NCBI RefSeq assembly: GCF_027568515.1
Contig: NZ_JANKZF010000001.1
Location: 434,001-498,000 of the forward strand
DNA from: Arthrobacter sp. HY1533
GTDB lineage: Bacteria; Actinomycetota; Actinomycetes; Actinomycetales; Micrococcaceae
DNA length: 64,000 bases
Direction: 5' to 3'
The notes under the pieces are model-generated. The model saw nothing but the letters and a program-made list of their open reading frames with translations. It did not search any database and was not told where the DNA came from. Below, piece after piece: positions 44,410 through 53,853 of the stretch; position 1 is the first letter of the stretch; every line of letters starts with the position of its first letter. The position numbers were made by a program, and so were the translations under genes.

Positions 44410-45897
44410 ATGACCAAGCCCAACGTGATCCTCATCTGCGTCGACGAGTGGCGCGGCGACTGCCTCGGCGCCGAAGGCCACCCCCACCTCCAAACACCGA
44501 ACCTGGACGAGCTGGCCGGGCGGGGTGCCCGATTCCGGCACGCCTACTCCGCCACCCCCACCTGCGTCCCCGCCCGGGTCGCCTTGTTCACGGGCCAGTC
44601 GCAGGAGCGGCACGGCCGGGTGGGCTATGAGGAGGGCGTGCCGTTCGACGCCGTCCATCCCGTCACGCTGCAGGGCGAGTTCCGCAAGGCCGGCTACCAG
44701 ACACAGGCCATCGGCAAGCTGCACGTGTATCCGGAGCGCTCCCGGGTGGGCTTTGACGAGGTGCTGCTCCATGACGGCTTCCTCCACCACGCCCGGCGCG
44801 GGCACCGCCGCGACTTCAAGTTCTTTGACGACTACGTGCCCTGGCTGCGCCGCCAACCCGGTGTCAGCGCCGATGAGGAGTACCTGGACAACGGCGTTGG
44901 CTGCAATTCAACCGTGGCCAGGCCCTGGGACAAGGCCGAGCGGCTGCACCCCACGGCGTGGGCCGGCAGCCAGGCCGTGGAGTGGCTGTACCGCCGCGAC
45001 CCCACCCGGCCCTTCTTCCTGTACCTGTCCTTCCACCGCCCGCACGCGCCCTACGATCCGCCAGCGTGGGCCATGGACATGTACCTGGACCTGCCGGCGT
45101 TCCGGCGGCGGGTGGGCGACTGGGAGCACCACTTCGAGTCGGTGCGCCGGGACGGCTACCACCAGCTCTCCTTCGGCACGCTGCCTGAGGCAGTGACGCA
45201 CCGGGCCAGGGCCGGCTACTACGGGCTCATGACGCAGATTGACCACCAGCTCATGCGCGTCTTTGAGGCGCTGGCCGAGTTTGGCCTGTCCGATGACACG
45301 ATCATTGCGTTCACCTCAGACCACGGGGAGATGATGGGCGACCACGACTTCTACCGCAAGGCTGTGGGCTACGAGGGCTCGGCGCGCGTGCCGCTGATTG
45401 TGGCCCCAGCAGCGAGTGATGCAGCCGCTGCGCACGGGGCCGTGGTGGATGAGGTGGTGGAGCTGCGCGACATCATGCCCACCCTCCTCGACCTTGCCGG
45501 GGTTCCCGTGCCGGAGAGCTGCGACGGGAAGTCGCTGCTCCGTTTTGTGCGCGACTCCCCCGCCGATGCCCCCGAGCCTGGGCCGTGGCGGGAGTGGCTG
45601 CACGGTGAGCACGTCTACTTCGGCCAGTCGCTGCAGTGGGTCACCGACGGCCACGTCAAGTACCTGTGGGCCTCGGGCTGGGGCACGGAGGAACTCTTTG
45701 ACCTGGACAGCGACCCCGGCGAACTGCGCAACCTGGCTCCGCTGCCCGAACATGCACCGTTGCTTGCCCTGTGGAAAGGCCGGCTCATTGAAGCGCTCAC
45801 GGGCCGCGAGGAGGGCTTTGTGCACGACGGCGAACTGGTCACCGGCGCGCCGGTGGTCACCATGCTCGCGCACGCCCGGGCCCTGGCGAATCCCTAG
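44410..45897 (+). CDS. Sulfatase family hydrolase
   Basis: 495 residues. The N-terminus NVILICVDEWRGDCLGAEGH has the metal-binding Asp, and TPTCVPARVALFTG carries the C-x-P-x-R motif whose cysteine is converted to formylglycine in type I sulfatases. IAFTSDHGEMMGDHDFYRKA supplies two later metal ligands. No signal peptide, so it appears cytoplasmic. A choline-sulfatase-like or arylsulfatase-like role is possible but the substrate is unknown. ATG after GAGAAG. Confidence 0.9.
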   Translation: MTKPNVILICVDEWRGDCLGAEGHPHLQTPNLDELAGRGARFRHAYSATPTCVPARVALFTGQSQERHGRVGYEEGVPFDAVHPVTLQGEFRKAGYQTQAIGKLHVYPERSRVGFDEVLLHDGFLHHARRGHRRDFKFFDDYVPWLRRQPGVSADEEYLDNGVGCNSTVARPWDKAERLHPTAWAGSQAVEWLYRRDPTRPFFLYLSFHRPHAPYDPPAWAMDMYLDLPAFRRRVGDWEHHFESVRRDGYHQLSFGTLPEAVTHRARAGYYGLMTQIDHQLMRVFEALAEFGLSDDTIIAFTSDHGEMMGDHDFYRKAVGYEGSARVPLIVAPAASDAAAAHGAVVDEVVELRDIMPTLLDLAGVPVPESCDGKSLLRFVRDSPADAPEPGPWREWLHGEHVYFGQSLQWVTDGHVKYLWASGWGTEELFDLDSDPGELRNLAPLPEHAPLLALWKGRLIEALTGREEGFVHDGELVTGAPVVTMLAHARALANP

Positions 45898-45915
45898 CCA
45901 CGGCCCAACGCGAAG

Positions 45916-45955
45916 GAGCCCGGCTCCCCACCCTTTTGGGGCGGGAGCCGGGCTC
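45916..45955. terminator. Hairpin terminator between convergent sulfatase and NEW3-type genes
   Basis: Perfect 13 bp stem GAGCCCGGCTCCC (45916-45928) with GGGAGCCGGGCTC (45943-45955), loop 14 nt. Short T-rich tail on the plus strand. Confidence 0.8.
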
Positions 45956-45974
45956 TTCTTGTGGCTGGAACCCG

Positions 45975-47468
45975 CTAGCGGTGGCTGGCGCGGTTGCGGC
46001 GGCGCACCTCGGACGTTGCCGTCAGTGCCAGTCCGCCGAACACCAGCAGCCCGGCCACGGCAAGGAGCGGCGCGCTGGAGCTTCCTGTCTCGGACAGCCC
46101 GGCTCCCGTTGAGGGTCCCTGGCTGGCAGGCGTTGTGCCGCCAGTTGACGACGAGGCGGTTGTTGTGCTGCCGGGCGCGGCTGCCTTCGTGGTTGCCGGC
46201 ACGGTGGGAGCCCCTGTGCCGGGGGCATCCGTGGTGGGAACGGTCGTCACCGGCGGGATGGTGGGCGCCTGGGTGGACGGCACAGTGGTGGGGCTGGGCT
46301 CCGCCGTCGTTGGTTCAGCCGACGGAGCCACGGAAGGGTCCACGGTGGCCGGCGCTGACGTTGCGGGGGCCGTGGTGGCGGGCGCTGACGTTGCGGGGGC
46401 CGTCGTGGCAGGCGCCGTAGTGGCAGGTGCTGTCGTTGCAGGCGCCGTCGCTGCAGGGGCCGTGGTCGGCGGAACCTCGGCTGCCGGAACAAACGCCATG
46501 GCGAAGATGTGGATGCCGCTGTTGTTGGGCAGCGTCACCATGCTGACGGTCTTGGCCTGGTCAATGCCGATGGTGTTCGAGAACATCCGGTAGTCATACT
46601 CGGCATTTGCATAGCCGGCCGGCGTGTTGCGTCCCTTGGTGGTCACCTCGAGCTTGGCTCCATGTGCCGTCGCAGGATCAAAGCCCCAGTTGGGGAAGCC
46701 AAACGTGCCCTTGGAGCTGGACCCATCTGTGTAATGCACAGTGGCTTCGCCCACGGCGCCCTGCGCCACGCCGGAACCCAGGAAGGCGATCTTGCTGCCC
46801 TTTCCGCTGAACGTAAACGTCTGGCCCTTGGCCGAGACATTGTCGGGCTCGCCGGCTGCTGCCGCAGGCCAGGTGAATTCCGTGCCGGCGGCAGTGACCT
46901 TGGCGCCGGGGGTGATGCCCTTTTCGGCGAGGCGTTCGCGGGAGAAGCTGTTCTTTTCACCGTCGTAGTTGCCCTGGGGAATGGCTGCCACGGTGGTGGT
47001 GCCGACGTTGTCGAACAGCTCGGCCAGTGATGCCGGAACGGCGCCGGTGAACTGGTTCCGCTCGGTGAAGGAGGTCTTGACGCCGTCGCCGCCCGCGTAG
47101 GTGGCGGTGGCCGTGAAGTTGCGCGTCAAGGACCCCTCGGGGTTGTTGGGCACATGGATTTCCGCTTTGACAGTGGCGGTGGCTCCTGCTGCGAGGGCGG
47201 CGGGCAGCGTCTGGGTTTCAGGGTACAGCGTCCAGTTGATGGGGCCCGTGACCTTGACAGAGACATCGCTCATGGCCGTGGCCGAGGTGTTCTTCAGGGT
47301 GACCACAATGTCCGAGATGGCCGGACCCTCAAGGTCCACCGCCGCGATGCTCATGGTGAGTGCCGAATTGGAGCCCTCCGCGCCTGCCGGTGCGGTGATG
47401 ACTGTCATGGCCCCGCCAAAGACGAGTGCGGTGGCCAGCATGGCAATGATTGCCTTCATTTTTTTCAT
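45975..47468 (-). CDS. Secreted wall-anchored NEW3-type protein with Thr/Ala/Pro repeat
   Basis: 497 residues. Sec signal peptide (about 1-30, cleaved near APAGA). A NEW3-like domain (about 35-120) has typical NTSATAMSDVSVKVTGP and GATATVKAEIHVP. A beta-sandwich of the type seen after NEW3 in glycosidases follows (about 125-325; GNYDGEKNSFSRE, GEPDNVSAKGQTF). A Thr/Ala/Pro stalk with (A)TTAPA units spans about 333-430. The C-terminus has a sortase-like LSETG, a hydrophobic helix and an Arg-rich tail. LSETG differs from LPXTG. The protein probably binds or presents glycans at the cell surface. No catalytic residues identified. Operon with the GH109-like gene 30 nt upstream. Confidence 0.85.
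   Translation of the reverse strand: MKKMKAIIAMLATALVFGGAMTVITAPAGAEGSNSALTMSIAAVDLEGPAISDIVVTLKNTSATAMSDVSVKVTGPINWTLYPETQTLPAALAAGATATVKAEIHVPNNPEGSLTRNFTATATYAGGDGVKTSFTERNQFTGAVPASLAELFDNVGTTTVAAIPQGNYDGEKNSFSRERLAEKGITPGAKVTAAGTEFTWPAAAAGEPDNVSAKGQTFTFSGKGSKIAFLGSGVAQGAVGEATVHYTDGSSSKGTFGFPNWGFDPATAHGAKLEVTTKGRNTPAGYANAEYDYRMFSNTIGIDQAKTVSMVTLPNNSGIHIFAMAFVPAAEVPPTTAPAATAPATTAPATTAPATTAPATSAPATTAPATSAPATVDPSVAPSAEPTTAEPSPTTVPSTQAPTIPPVTTVPTTDAPGTGAPTVPATTKAAAPGSTTTASSSTGGTTPASQGPSTGAGLSETGSSSAPLLAVAGLLVFGGLALTATSEVRRRNRASHR
46351..46470 (-). repeat. Four 30 bp tandem repeats encoding the Thr/Ala/Pro stalk
   Basis: Four consecutive 30 nt units (46351-46380, 46381-46410, 46411-46440, 46441-46470). 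The first two differ at only 2 positions; the others are diverged. A 15 nt subperiod encodes the pentapeptide A-T-T/S-A-P. Likely to vary in length between strains. Confidence 0.85.
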
Positions 47469-47498
47469 TGTTGTTGCTTCTCCTTTCCAGGAAGGTTC

Positions 47499-48908
47499 TT
47501 AGGCCACCGGGGGCATGTCGAGTTCAACAGAATCAAGGCCAACGCGGGGCCGCACCCATCCGCCGCGGGTGAAGTCGGGGATGTCCACGGCGCGGCCGCC
47601 GTCGGCCAGGGACATCACGCTCAGCGGGACCGGCGCACACCACGCTGCCGAATCGTAGACGTCAATGTCCGGGATGATGCCGGTGCGCATCGACTGGATG
47701 GTGCGCCACTGCAGGATGTAGTCCATGCCGCCGTGGCCGCCGTTGGCTGCGGCGTCGTCGCCCACCTTCCGCCACAGCCAGTGGTCAAATTTCCCGCGCG
47801 AGGGCGCAAAATCGGCCCAGTTGTGGCCGCCGTGCTCCGGTTCCAGGTAGACACGCGCACCCGTGCTGCCGCCCCCGGCGTAGTCCTCGAAGAGGCCGCG
47901 GCTGCCGGCCAGGCTGTTGATCCGGCTGTAGGGGCGCGGGGTTGAAACGTCGTGCTCGGCGCGGATGATCCTGCCCTTTTCGGTGCCGATCATGCACGTG
48001 ACAAGGTCGCCGTTGATGTACTCCTCGTTCCAGGAGCGGTGGCCCTTGGGGACCTTGCGGGCGCGGTAGTCAGCCAGGCCCTTGGGCGGGGTGGCCGTGG
48101 CCGAGAGGGTCTTCATGCGGTCGCCACGGTTGATGTCCATGGCGGCGGCAATGGGGGCCAGGCCGTGCATGGCGTAGAAGCTTGCGGTGCTCCGGGTGTG
48201 CCATTTGCGGCGCCAGTCGTCGGTGTAGTAGCCGTCAGCAAACAAGAGGTCGCGCAGGTCGTGGAGGTAGCCGCCATGGCCGTTGGTGACGTCGCCGAAC
48301 ACACCCTCGTGGGCCATCTTCAGCATGGCCAGCTCATTGCGGCCGTAGCTGCAGTTCTCGGCCAGCATGAGGTGCTTGCGGGTGCGCTCGGAGGTGTCCA
48401 CCAGGTCCCACAGCTCGGCGAGCTCGGTGGCGACGGGCAGTTCCACCATGACGTGGGCCCCTGCTTCCATGGCTGCCTTGCCCTGGGCGTGGTGAAACTC
48501 CCAGGGCGTGGCAATGAAGACAAGGTCGAGGTCCATGGTGTTCAGCATTGTCTTGTACGCATCTGCCGTGCCGCCAAAGTCGGCCGGGCGGGGCCGGCCC
48601 CGGTTTTGCAGGTTTGCCGCCATGTTGGTGGCACGGTCCTTGCGGATGTCGCACACGGCCACGACAGTGGCCCCGGGGACGGCCGACCACCCAATGGTCA
48701 TACTGTTTCCGCGGTTGCCCACGCCAATCACGCCCACGCGCACGGTCTCGTGGCGTTCAAAGGGAACGCCGATCATGGTTTCCTGGCCGGCGGGCCGGGC
48801 CTGGGCGTTCCTGGCAGCCAGGGAGCCGGGCGCCATGGCGGCCAGCAGGCCGGTGGCCAGGGCCCCTCCCAACACGGTTCGCCGGGAAGCTGTGGATAGG
48901 TGTGGCAT
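47499..48908 (-). CDS. Tat-exported Gfo/Idh/MocA-type glycosidase (GH109-like)
   Basis: 469 residues from ATG 48908, which follows AGGAGG by 7 nt; about 40 further upstream codons are open. Tat signal: ASRRTVLGGALATG and an AxA cleavage site. A Rossmann NAD-binding domain begins VRVGVIGVGNRGNSM (about residue 55), with VAVCDI, FIATPWEFHH and HVMVELPVAT. This Tat plus Gfo/Idh/MocA layout is that of GH109 alpha-N-acetylgalactosaminidases, which use tightly bound NAD. Substrate is inferred. It precedes the NEW3-type gene by 30 nt. Confidence 0.85.
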   Translation of the reverse strand: MPHLSTASRRTVLGGALATGLLAAMAPGSLAARNAQARPAGQETMIGVPFERHETVRVGVIGVGNRGNSMTIGWSAVPGATVVAVCDIRKDRATNMAANLQNRGRPRPADFGGTADAYKTMLNTMDLDLVFIATPWEFHHAQGKAAMEAGAHVMVELPVATELAELWDLVDTSERTRKHLMLAENCSYGRNELAMLKMAHEGVFGDVTNGHGGYLHDLRDLLFADGYYTDDWRRKWHTRSTASFYAMHGLAPIAAAMDINRGDRMKTLSATATPPKGLADYRARKVPKGHRSWNEEYINGDLVTCMIGTEKGRIIRAEHDVSTPRPYSRINSLAGSRGLFEDYAGGGSTGARVYLEPEHGGHNWADFAPSRGKFDHWLWRKVGDDAAANGGHGGMDYILQWRTIQSMRTGIIPDIDVYDSAAWCAPVPLSVMSLADGGRAVDIPDFTRGGWVRPRVGLDSVELDMPPVA

Positions 48909-49265
48909 GTGCAATCCTCCTGCAAGAATTTGAACCCCGGGGCACTGCGGCCGGAGCCGGGGGAAATTGGTGTAGTGATGCATAACAAAGTGACGTGCAT
49001 CATGCTTGCAAGCTGATTGTGAACTAGTCAACTCATGACGAATATGGCATGGAATCCATCATGTTTAGTCATGGGAGCGGTAACATTCCCACACAGGCCA
49101 CCGGGACGCCGCACACCCCGGCAGCGCGTGCAGAATGGCCCGGCGGACAGTCGCGCGCGGCGCGTCTTTGTGTCAACTATTGTTCGAACCCGTGATTGGA
49201 TGTGCGATTATTCATCCGATGTTTTTTGAATATGACATGGGATGACACGCGCACTGTTGCAGGCC
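48909..49265. other. 357 bp intergenic region upstream of the GH109-like operon
   Basis: Contains several short dyads: TGATGCA / TGCATCA (48976-48982, 48996-49002), GCTTGCAAGC (49004-49013) and ATGGAATCCAT near 49050. One may be a carbohydrate-responsive operator for the GH109-like operon, but no promoter can be fixed. Locally AT-richer than its neighbours. No ORF is convincing. Confidence 0.4.
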
Positions 49266-52200
49266 TTAGCCGTAAAACAGGCGTTCAAAAACCGCCCGGG
49301 CGCGCCGGGTGAGGCCCAGGTACTCCTCTTCAAAGGCCGCGGCGCTGCCTGGCTCGTGCCCGCAGGAGCGCGCAACGGCCTCCAGATCGCGCCTGGCCGA
49401 CGGCAGGAGGTCGGAGGTCTTGCCCGTCCACAACACATTGGCGTTGCGAATCCGCCCGGCCAGCCGCCACGCCGCCTCGAGCTGTTCGGCGTCCTCGGCG
49501 GCCAGCAGGCCCAGGTCCAGGGCCGCGTGCAGCGCCTGGAGCGTCTGGGTGGTGCGCAGCTCCGGGTGGGCGTGGGCGTGCTGGAGCTGCAGCAACTGGA
49601 CAAGCCATTCAACGTCGCTCAGCCCGCCCCGGCCGAGCTTTACGTGCCGGGCGGGGTCGGCACCGCGCGGGAGCCGCTCGGATTCCATGCGCGCCTTGAT
49701 CCGCTTGATCTCGAGCACGTCCTCCGCGGAGATGGCGGCCGGGTAGCGGACGGGGTCGGCCATGGCAGTGAACGCCGCAGCCAGATCGTCGGAGCCCGCC
49801 ATGGGCCGGGCCCGCAGCAGCGCCTGGGCCTCCCATGCCGAGGACCAGCGTGCGTAATACTCAGCGTAGGCATCAAGGGAGCGCACCAGCGGGCCGCTGC
49901 GCCCCTCGGGGCGCAGGTCCGCATCGATCGCCAGCACCCGCTCGGCCTGGATGGCGGGGCGGACGGGGGCCGTCAAGAGCGCCGTGAGCCTTTGCACCAG
50001 GGCCTTGGCCTGCTGGTTTGCGGCCTCCGCTTGGCCATCGCCAAGCCCGGCCAGGGGCCTGTGCACAAACAAGACGTCGGCATCGGAGCCGTAGCCGATC
50101 TCCCGCCCGCCCTGGCGGCCCATGGCCACCACGAGCACGTCCGTGAGTTTTTCCCCGGCCGGCTGGACCTCGCTTTCGGCAACATGCAGGGCACCAAGAA
50201 CGGCCGCCCTGTCGGCATCGCTGAGGGCCGCCGAGACCTGGTCCGGCTCCAGCAGCCCGCAGCTGTCGGCGATGGCGATGCGCAGGATCTCGCGCTGCCG
50301 AAGGAGCCGGACCAGCCGGATGGCGTCCATGGGATCGGAATGGCGGGAGAGCTTGGCCTGGATTTCCGTCCACTGCGCCTCAAAACTCAGCGGCACGAGT
50401 TCCTTGGAGTTGCCCAGCCACGCCGTCGCCTCGGGTGAGACCTCCAGCAGGTCGCTGACCAGCCGGGAGCTGGAGAGCAGGTGGCACAGCCGCTCGGCGG
50501 CGGCCTGGTGGTCGCGCAGCATGCCCAGGTACCAGTGCGAGGTGCCCAGCGCGTCGCTGACGCGGCGGAAGGCGAGAAGTCCGGCGTCGGGGTCCACTCC
50601 GTCGGCCAGCCAGCCAAGGAGCACGGGAAGCAGCTGGCGCTGCAGGGCCGCACGCCGGCTCACCCCGGCCGTCAGGGCCTCGATGTGGCGGGTGGCGCCG
50701 GCCGCGTCCCGGTAGCCCAGGGCTGCGAGCCGGGCCCGCGCCGCATCCGTGCTGAGGGCTGCGTCCTCGGCGCTCAGGTGTGCGGCCGTGGCCAGGATGG
50801 GGCGGTAGAAGATGCGCTCATGCAGGGAGCGCACGGAGCGCTTCACCTTGGCCCAGTCGGCCTCCAGGGACTCGGCGCTGGGGCGTTTGCTGCCGTTGGG
50901 GCCCTGCAGCGCCCGGGCCAGGGCACGCAGCTGGGCCGGGGCCGTGGGCATTGCGTGGGTGCGCCGCATGTGGACCAGCTGGATGCGGTGCTCGAGCACG
51001 CGCAGGTACGTGTAGTGGTTGAACAGCAGGGCCGCATCCGTGCGGCCAATGAAGCCTGCCTTGGTGAGGGCCTCGATCGCGGCCGTCGTGGCGCGCGGGC
51101 GGATGCGCGGATCGCTCTTGCCGTGCACCAACTGGAGCAACTGCACGGTGAATTCCACGTCGCGCAGCCCGCCCTTGCCCAGCTTGATCTGGCGGTCGGC
51201 GTCCGCGTCGGGGATGTTGGCGGTGACACGCCGGCGCATGGCCTGGACAGATTCCACGAAGCCGTCCCGTTCGGAGGAGGCCCAGATGAGCGGCGACACG
51301 GCCGCCTCGAATTCCTGGCCAAGCTCCGGGTCGCCGGCCACAGTGCGGGCCTTGAGCAGCGCCTGGAATTCCCAGCTCTGCGCCCATCGCTGGTAGTAGG
51401 CCAGGTAGGAGTCAAGGGTGCGCACCAGTTGCCCGTCCTTGCCCTCGGGGCGCAGGTTCGCGTCAACCTCCCACAGGCCCGGCTCACGATCCGGGGCGTA
51501 GATGGCCCGTGACAGGGCGGAGGCCAGGGCGTTGCCGATGCGGACGGCGCCAGACTCATCGAGGCCGCCGGCTGCCGGGGCATCGGTGTCCAGGGCCACC
51601 ACGTACATGACATCGACGTCGGAAATGTAGTTCAGTTCCCGTGCCCCGCACTTGCCCATGCCAATCACGGCCAGGCGGACGGCGGCGACGTTTTCGGCAC
51701 CGGCCGTGGCCCCCACCTCGGCGCGGGCCACGGCCAGGGCGCCATCCAGTGCCGCCCCGGCCAGGTCGGCCAGTTCGGCGCCAACCAGCGGCATGGCGTC
51801 CTGGGGCGAGGGCGCGGCCAGGTCGCGCAGCGCCAACTCGCACAGGTGCCGGCGGTACTGGCTGCGCAGCGCCATGCGTGCCTCGGCGCCTGTCAGCTGG
51901 GCCACGGGGCGCCCCGACGAGGGGTCCGCTCCGACGGCGCGCAGCAGCGAATCCCGCAGTTCCCCGGCGGTGGCCCAGGCACCGGGTCCCGCGGCCGGGT
52001 CCACCACGTCAAGGTTGTGCGGGTGGCGCATGAGGAAGTCCGCCAGGGCCTCGGAGGCGCCCAGCAGGCGGAACAGCGGCGTGTTGGGCACGCGGTCCTC
52101 CGTGTCGGGGTCCACGTGGCCCAGCAGGCGCCGGCCCTGGGGGGCGGCGCTGAGCAGCCGGACCAGGGACTGCAGGGCCATGTCCGGGTTGTCGGCCACG

Positions 52201-52322
52201 GACAGGGCATCCAGCAGTTCAACTGTGTCGAGCCCGGCCAGCTCGGGGAAGCCCAGGAACCTCTCACACATTTCCAGGTCGGAGAATCCGCGGGAGATCA
52301 GGGTGCGGGTCAAGGAGCTCAT
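49266..52322 (-). CDS. glnE: Bifunctional glutamine synthetase adenylyltransferase / adenylyl-removing enzyme
   Basis: 1018 residues from ATG 52322, 8 nt after the glnA2 stop. Modifies the loop tyrosine of GlnA and reverses it according to nitrogen status. The two nucleotidyltransferase domains each show the G/S-x-D-x-D motif: YISDVDVMYV at about residue 230 and GYGSDADVLFVHRP at about 757. A central helical domain and the GKGGLRDVEFTVQLLQL / GRGGLSDVEWLVQLLQL segments are also present. Stop-start spacing indicates a glnA2-glnE operon. The frame upstream of 52322 would run into glnA2. Confidence 0.95.
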   Translation of the reverse strand: MSSLTRTLISRGFSDLEMCERFLGFPELAGLDTVELLDALSVADNPDMALQSLVRLLSAAPQGRRLLGHVDPDTEDRVPNTPLFRLLGASEALADFLMRHPHNLDVVDPAAGPGAWATAGELRDSLLRAVGADPSSGRPVAQLTGAEARMALRSQYRRHLCELALRDLAAPSPQDAMPLVGAELADLAGAALDGALAVARAEVGATAGAENVAAVRLAVIGMGKCGARELNYISDVDVMYVVALDTDAPAAGGLDESGAVRIGNALASALSRAIYAPDREPGLWEVDANLRPEGKDGQLVRTLDSYLAYYQRWAQSWEFQALLKARTVAGDPELGQEFEAAVSPLIWASSERDGFVESVQAMRRRVTANIPDADADRQIKLGKGGLRDVEFTVQLLQLVHGKSDPRIRPRATTAAIEALTKAGFIGRTDAALLFNHYTYLRVLEHRIQLVHMRRTHAMPTAPAQLRALARALQGPNGSKRPSAESLEADWAKVKRSVRSLHERIFYRPILATAAHLSAEDAALSTDAARARLAALGYRDAAGATRHIEALTAGVSRRAALQRQLLPVLLGWLADGVDPDAGLLAFRRVSDALGTSHWYLGMLRDHQAAAERLCHLLSSSRLVSDLLEVSPEATAWLGNSKELVPLSFEAQWTEIQAKLSRHSDPMDAIRLVRLLRQREILRIAIADSCGLLEPDQVSAALSDADRAAVLGALHVAESEVQPAGEKLTDVLVVAMGRQGGREIGYGSDADVLFVHRPLAGLGDGQAEAANQQAKALVQRLTALLTAPVRPAIQAERVLAIDADLRPEGRSGPLVRSLDAYAEYYARWSSAWEAQALLRARPMAGSDDLAAAFTAMADPVRYPAAISAEDVLEIKRIKARMESERLPRGADPARHVKLGRGGLSDVEWLVQLLQLQHAHAHPELRTTQTLQALHAALDLGLLAAEDAEQLEAAWRLAGRIRNANVLWTGKTSDLLPSARRDLEAVARSCGHEPGSAAAFEEEYLGLTRRARAVFERLFYG

Positions 52323-52330
52323 GGCAGGGC

Positions 52331-53677
52331 TTAGAGCACTCCCAGGTAGCGGTTGATCTCGTAGGGGGTGACCTGGAGCCGGTATTCCTGCCATTCGTCG
52401 CGCTTGTTGCGCAGGAAGTTTTCAAACACCTGCTCGCCCAGGACCTGGGCCATGAACTCGGATTCCTCCATCTGGCGGACGGCGTCGTGCAGGCTCGAGG
52501 GCAGGGGGTCGTGACCCATGAGCCGGCGCTCTGCGCTGGTCAGCAGGCTGACGTCTTCCACGGCCGCCGGCGGCAGCTCGTAGCCTTCCTCAATGCCCTT
52601 CAGCCCGGCCCCGAGAAGCACCGCGTAGGCCAGGTAGGGGTTGGCGGCGGAGTCGATGCCGCGGTATTCCAGGCGGGCGGCCTGGCCCTTGCCGGGCTTG
52701 TATAGGGGAACGCGCATGAGGGCCGAGCGGTTGTTGTGCCCCCAGGAGACGTAGCTGGGCGCCTCTCCCCCGCCCCACAGGCGCTTGTAGGAGTTGACGA
52801 ATTGGTTGGTGACGGCCGTGAATTCGGGGGCGTGCTTGAGAATGCCGGCCATGAACTGGCGGGCGGTCTTGGAGAGCTGGTATTCGGCGCCGGGCTCGTG
52901 GAACGCGTTGCTGTCGCCCTCAAACAGGGAGAAGTGGGTGTGCATGCCGGAGCCGGGGTGGTCCGAGAACGGCTTGGGCATGAACGTGGCGTAGGTGCCT
53001 TGTTGGATGGCAACCTCGCGGATCACGGTGCGGAACGTCATGATGTTGTCGGCCGTCTGCAGCGCATCGGCGTAGCGCAGGTCAATTTCGTTCTGCCCCG
53101 GGCCGCCCTCGTGGTGGCTGAACTCCACGGAGATGCCCACATCCTCGAGCATGGTGACGGCGGTGCGGCGGAAGTCCTGGGCCACGCCGCCGGGCACGTG
53201 GTCAAAGTAGCCGGCCTGGTCCACGGGGACGGGGACGCCGTCGGGCCCGGGCTTGTCGGACTTGAGCAGGTAGAACTCAATCTCGGGGTGCGTGTAGCAG
53301 GTGAAGCCCATGTCGGCTGCCTTGGCCAGGGTGCGCTTGAGGACGTTGCGGGGGTCCGCTGCGGAGGGTTCGCCGTCGGGCGTCAGGACGTCGCAGAACA
53401 TGCGCGAGGTCTGCTCTGACTTGCCGTTGCCGCGCCAGGGCAGGATCTGGAAGGTGGACGGGTCGGGCTGGGCCAGCATGTCGGATTCAAAGACCCGTGC
53501 CAGGCCCTCAATGGCCGAGCCGTCGAATCCCAGGCCCTCCTCGAAGGCGCCCTCAACCTCGGCGGGGGCCAGCGCAACGGACTTCAGGCTGCCCACCACG
53601 TCAGTGAACCAGAGCCGCACAAACCGCACGTCCCGCTCTTCAATGGTGCGCAACACAAATTCCTGCTGACGGTTCAT
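52331..53677 (-). CDS. glnA2: Glutamine synthetase type I, GlnA2 group
   Basis: 448 residues, shorter than GlnA1, the length of actinobacterial GlnA2. VGSLKSVALAP, GFDGSAIEGLARVFESDM, HHEGGPGQNEID, NSYKRLWGGGEAPSYVSWG and RLEYRGIDSAANPYLAYAVLLGAGL are visible. The adenylylation loop of GlnA1 ([10 protein letters not shown]) is replaced by GYELPPAAVEDV without an equivalent tyrosine site, so GlnE control is not expected. Operon partner of glnE. ATG at 53677 preceded by GAGGG. Confidence 0.92.
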   Translation of the reverse strand: MNRQQEFVLRTIEERDVRFVRLWFTDVVGSLKSVALAPAEVEGAFEEGLGFDGSAIEGLARVFESDMLAQPDPSTFQILPWRGNGKSEQTSRMFCDVLTPDGEPSAADPRNVLKRTLAKAADMGFTCYTHPEIEFYLLKSDKPGPDGVPVPVDQAGYFDHVPGGVAQDFRRTAVTMLEDVGISVEFSHHEGGPGQNEIDLRYADALQTADNIMTFRTVIREVAIQQGTYATFMPKPFSDHPGSGMHTHFSLFEGDSNAFHEPGAEYQLSKTARQFMAGILKHAPEFTAVTNQFVNSYKRLWGGGEAPSYVSWGHNNRSALMRVPLYKPGKGQAARLEYRGIDSAANPYLAYAVLLGAGLKGIEEGYELPPAAVEDVSLLTSAERRLMGHDPLPSSLHDAVRQMEESEFMAQVLGEQVFENFLRNKRDEWQEYRLQVTPYEINRYLGVL

Positions 53678-53853
53678 GGACGGCCCTCTTCCTTGTGACA
53701 TCCCGCTGCTGGCAGCCGGCAGCGGCGGGTTTGCTGGCAGGAGTGTTCCCTGCAGTGATTACTCTACTAACAGCGGGGGCGCGGATGTGCCCCGTTCGCC
53801 ACATTGCGCCCGCGGGGTCCGGAAAGATCTGTGAACAGTAATAAGCTGGAGCC

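Noticed and set aside
46351-46470. 30 bp periodic repeats as a possible CRISPR array
   Set aside because: The units are contiguous with no spacers, sit inside a coding frame, and encode a Thr/Ala/Pro stalk.
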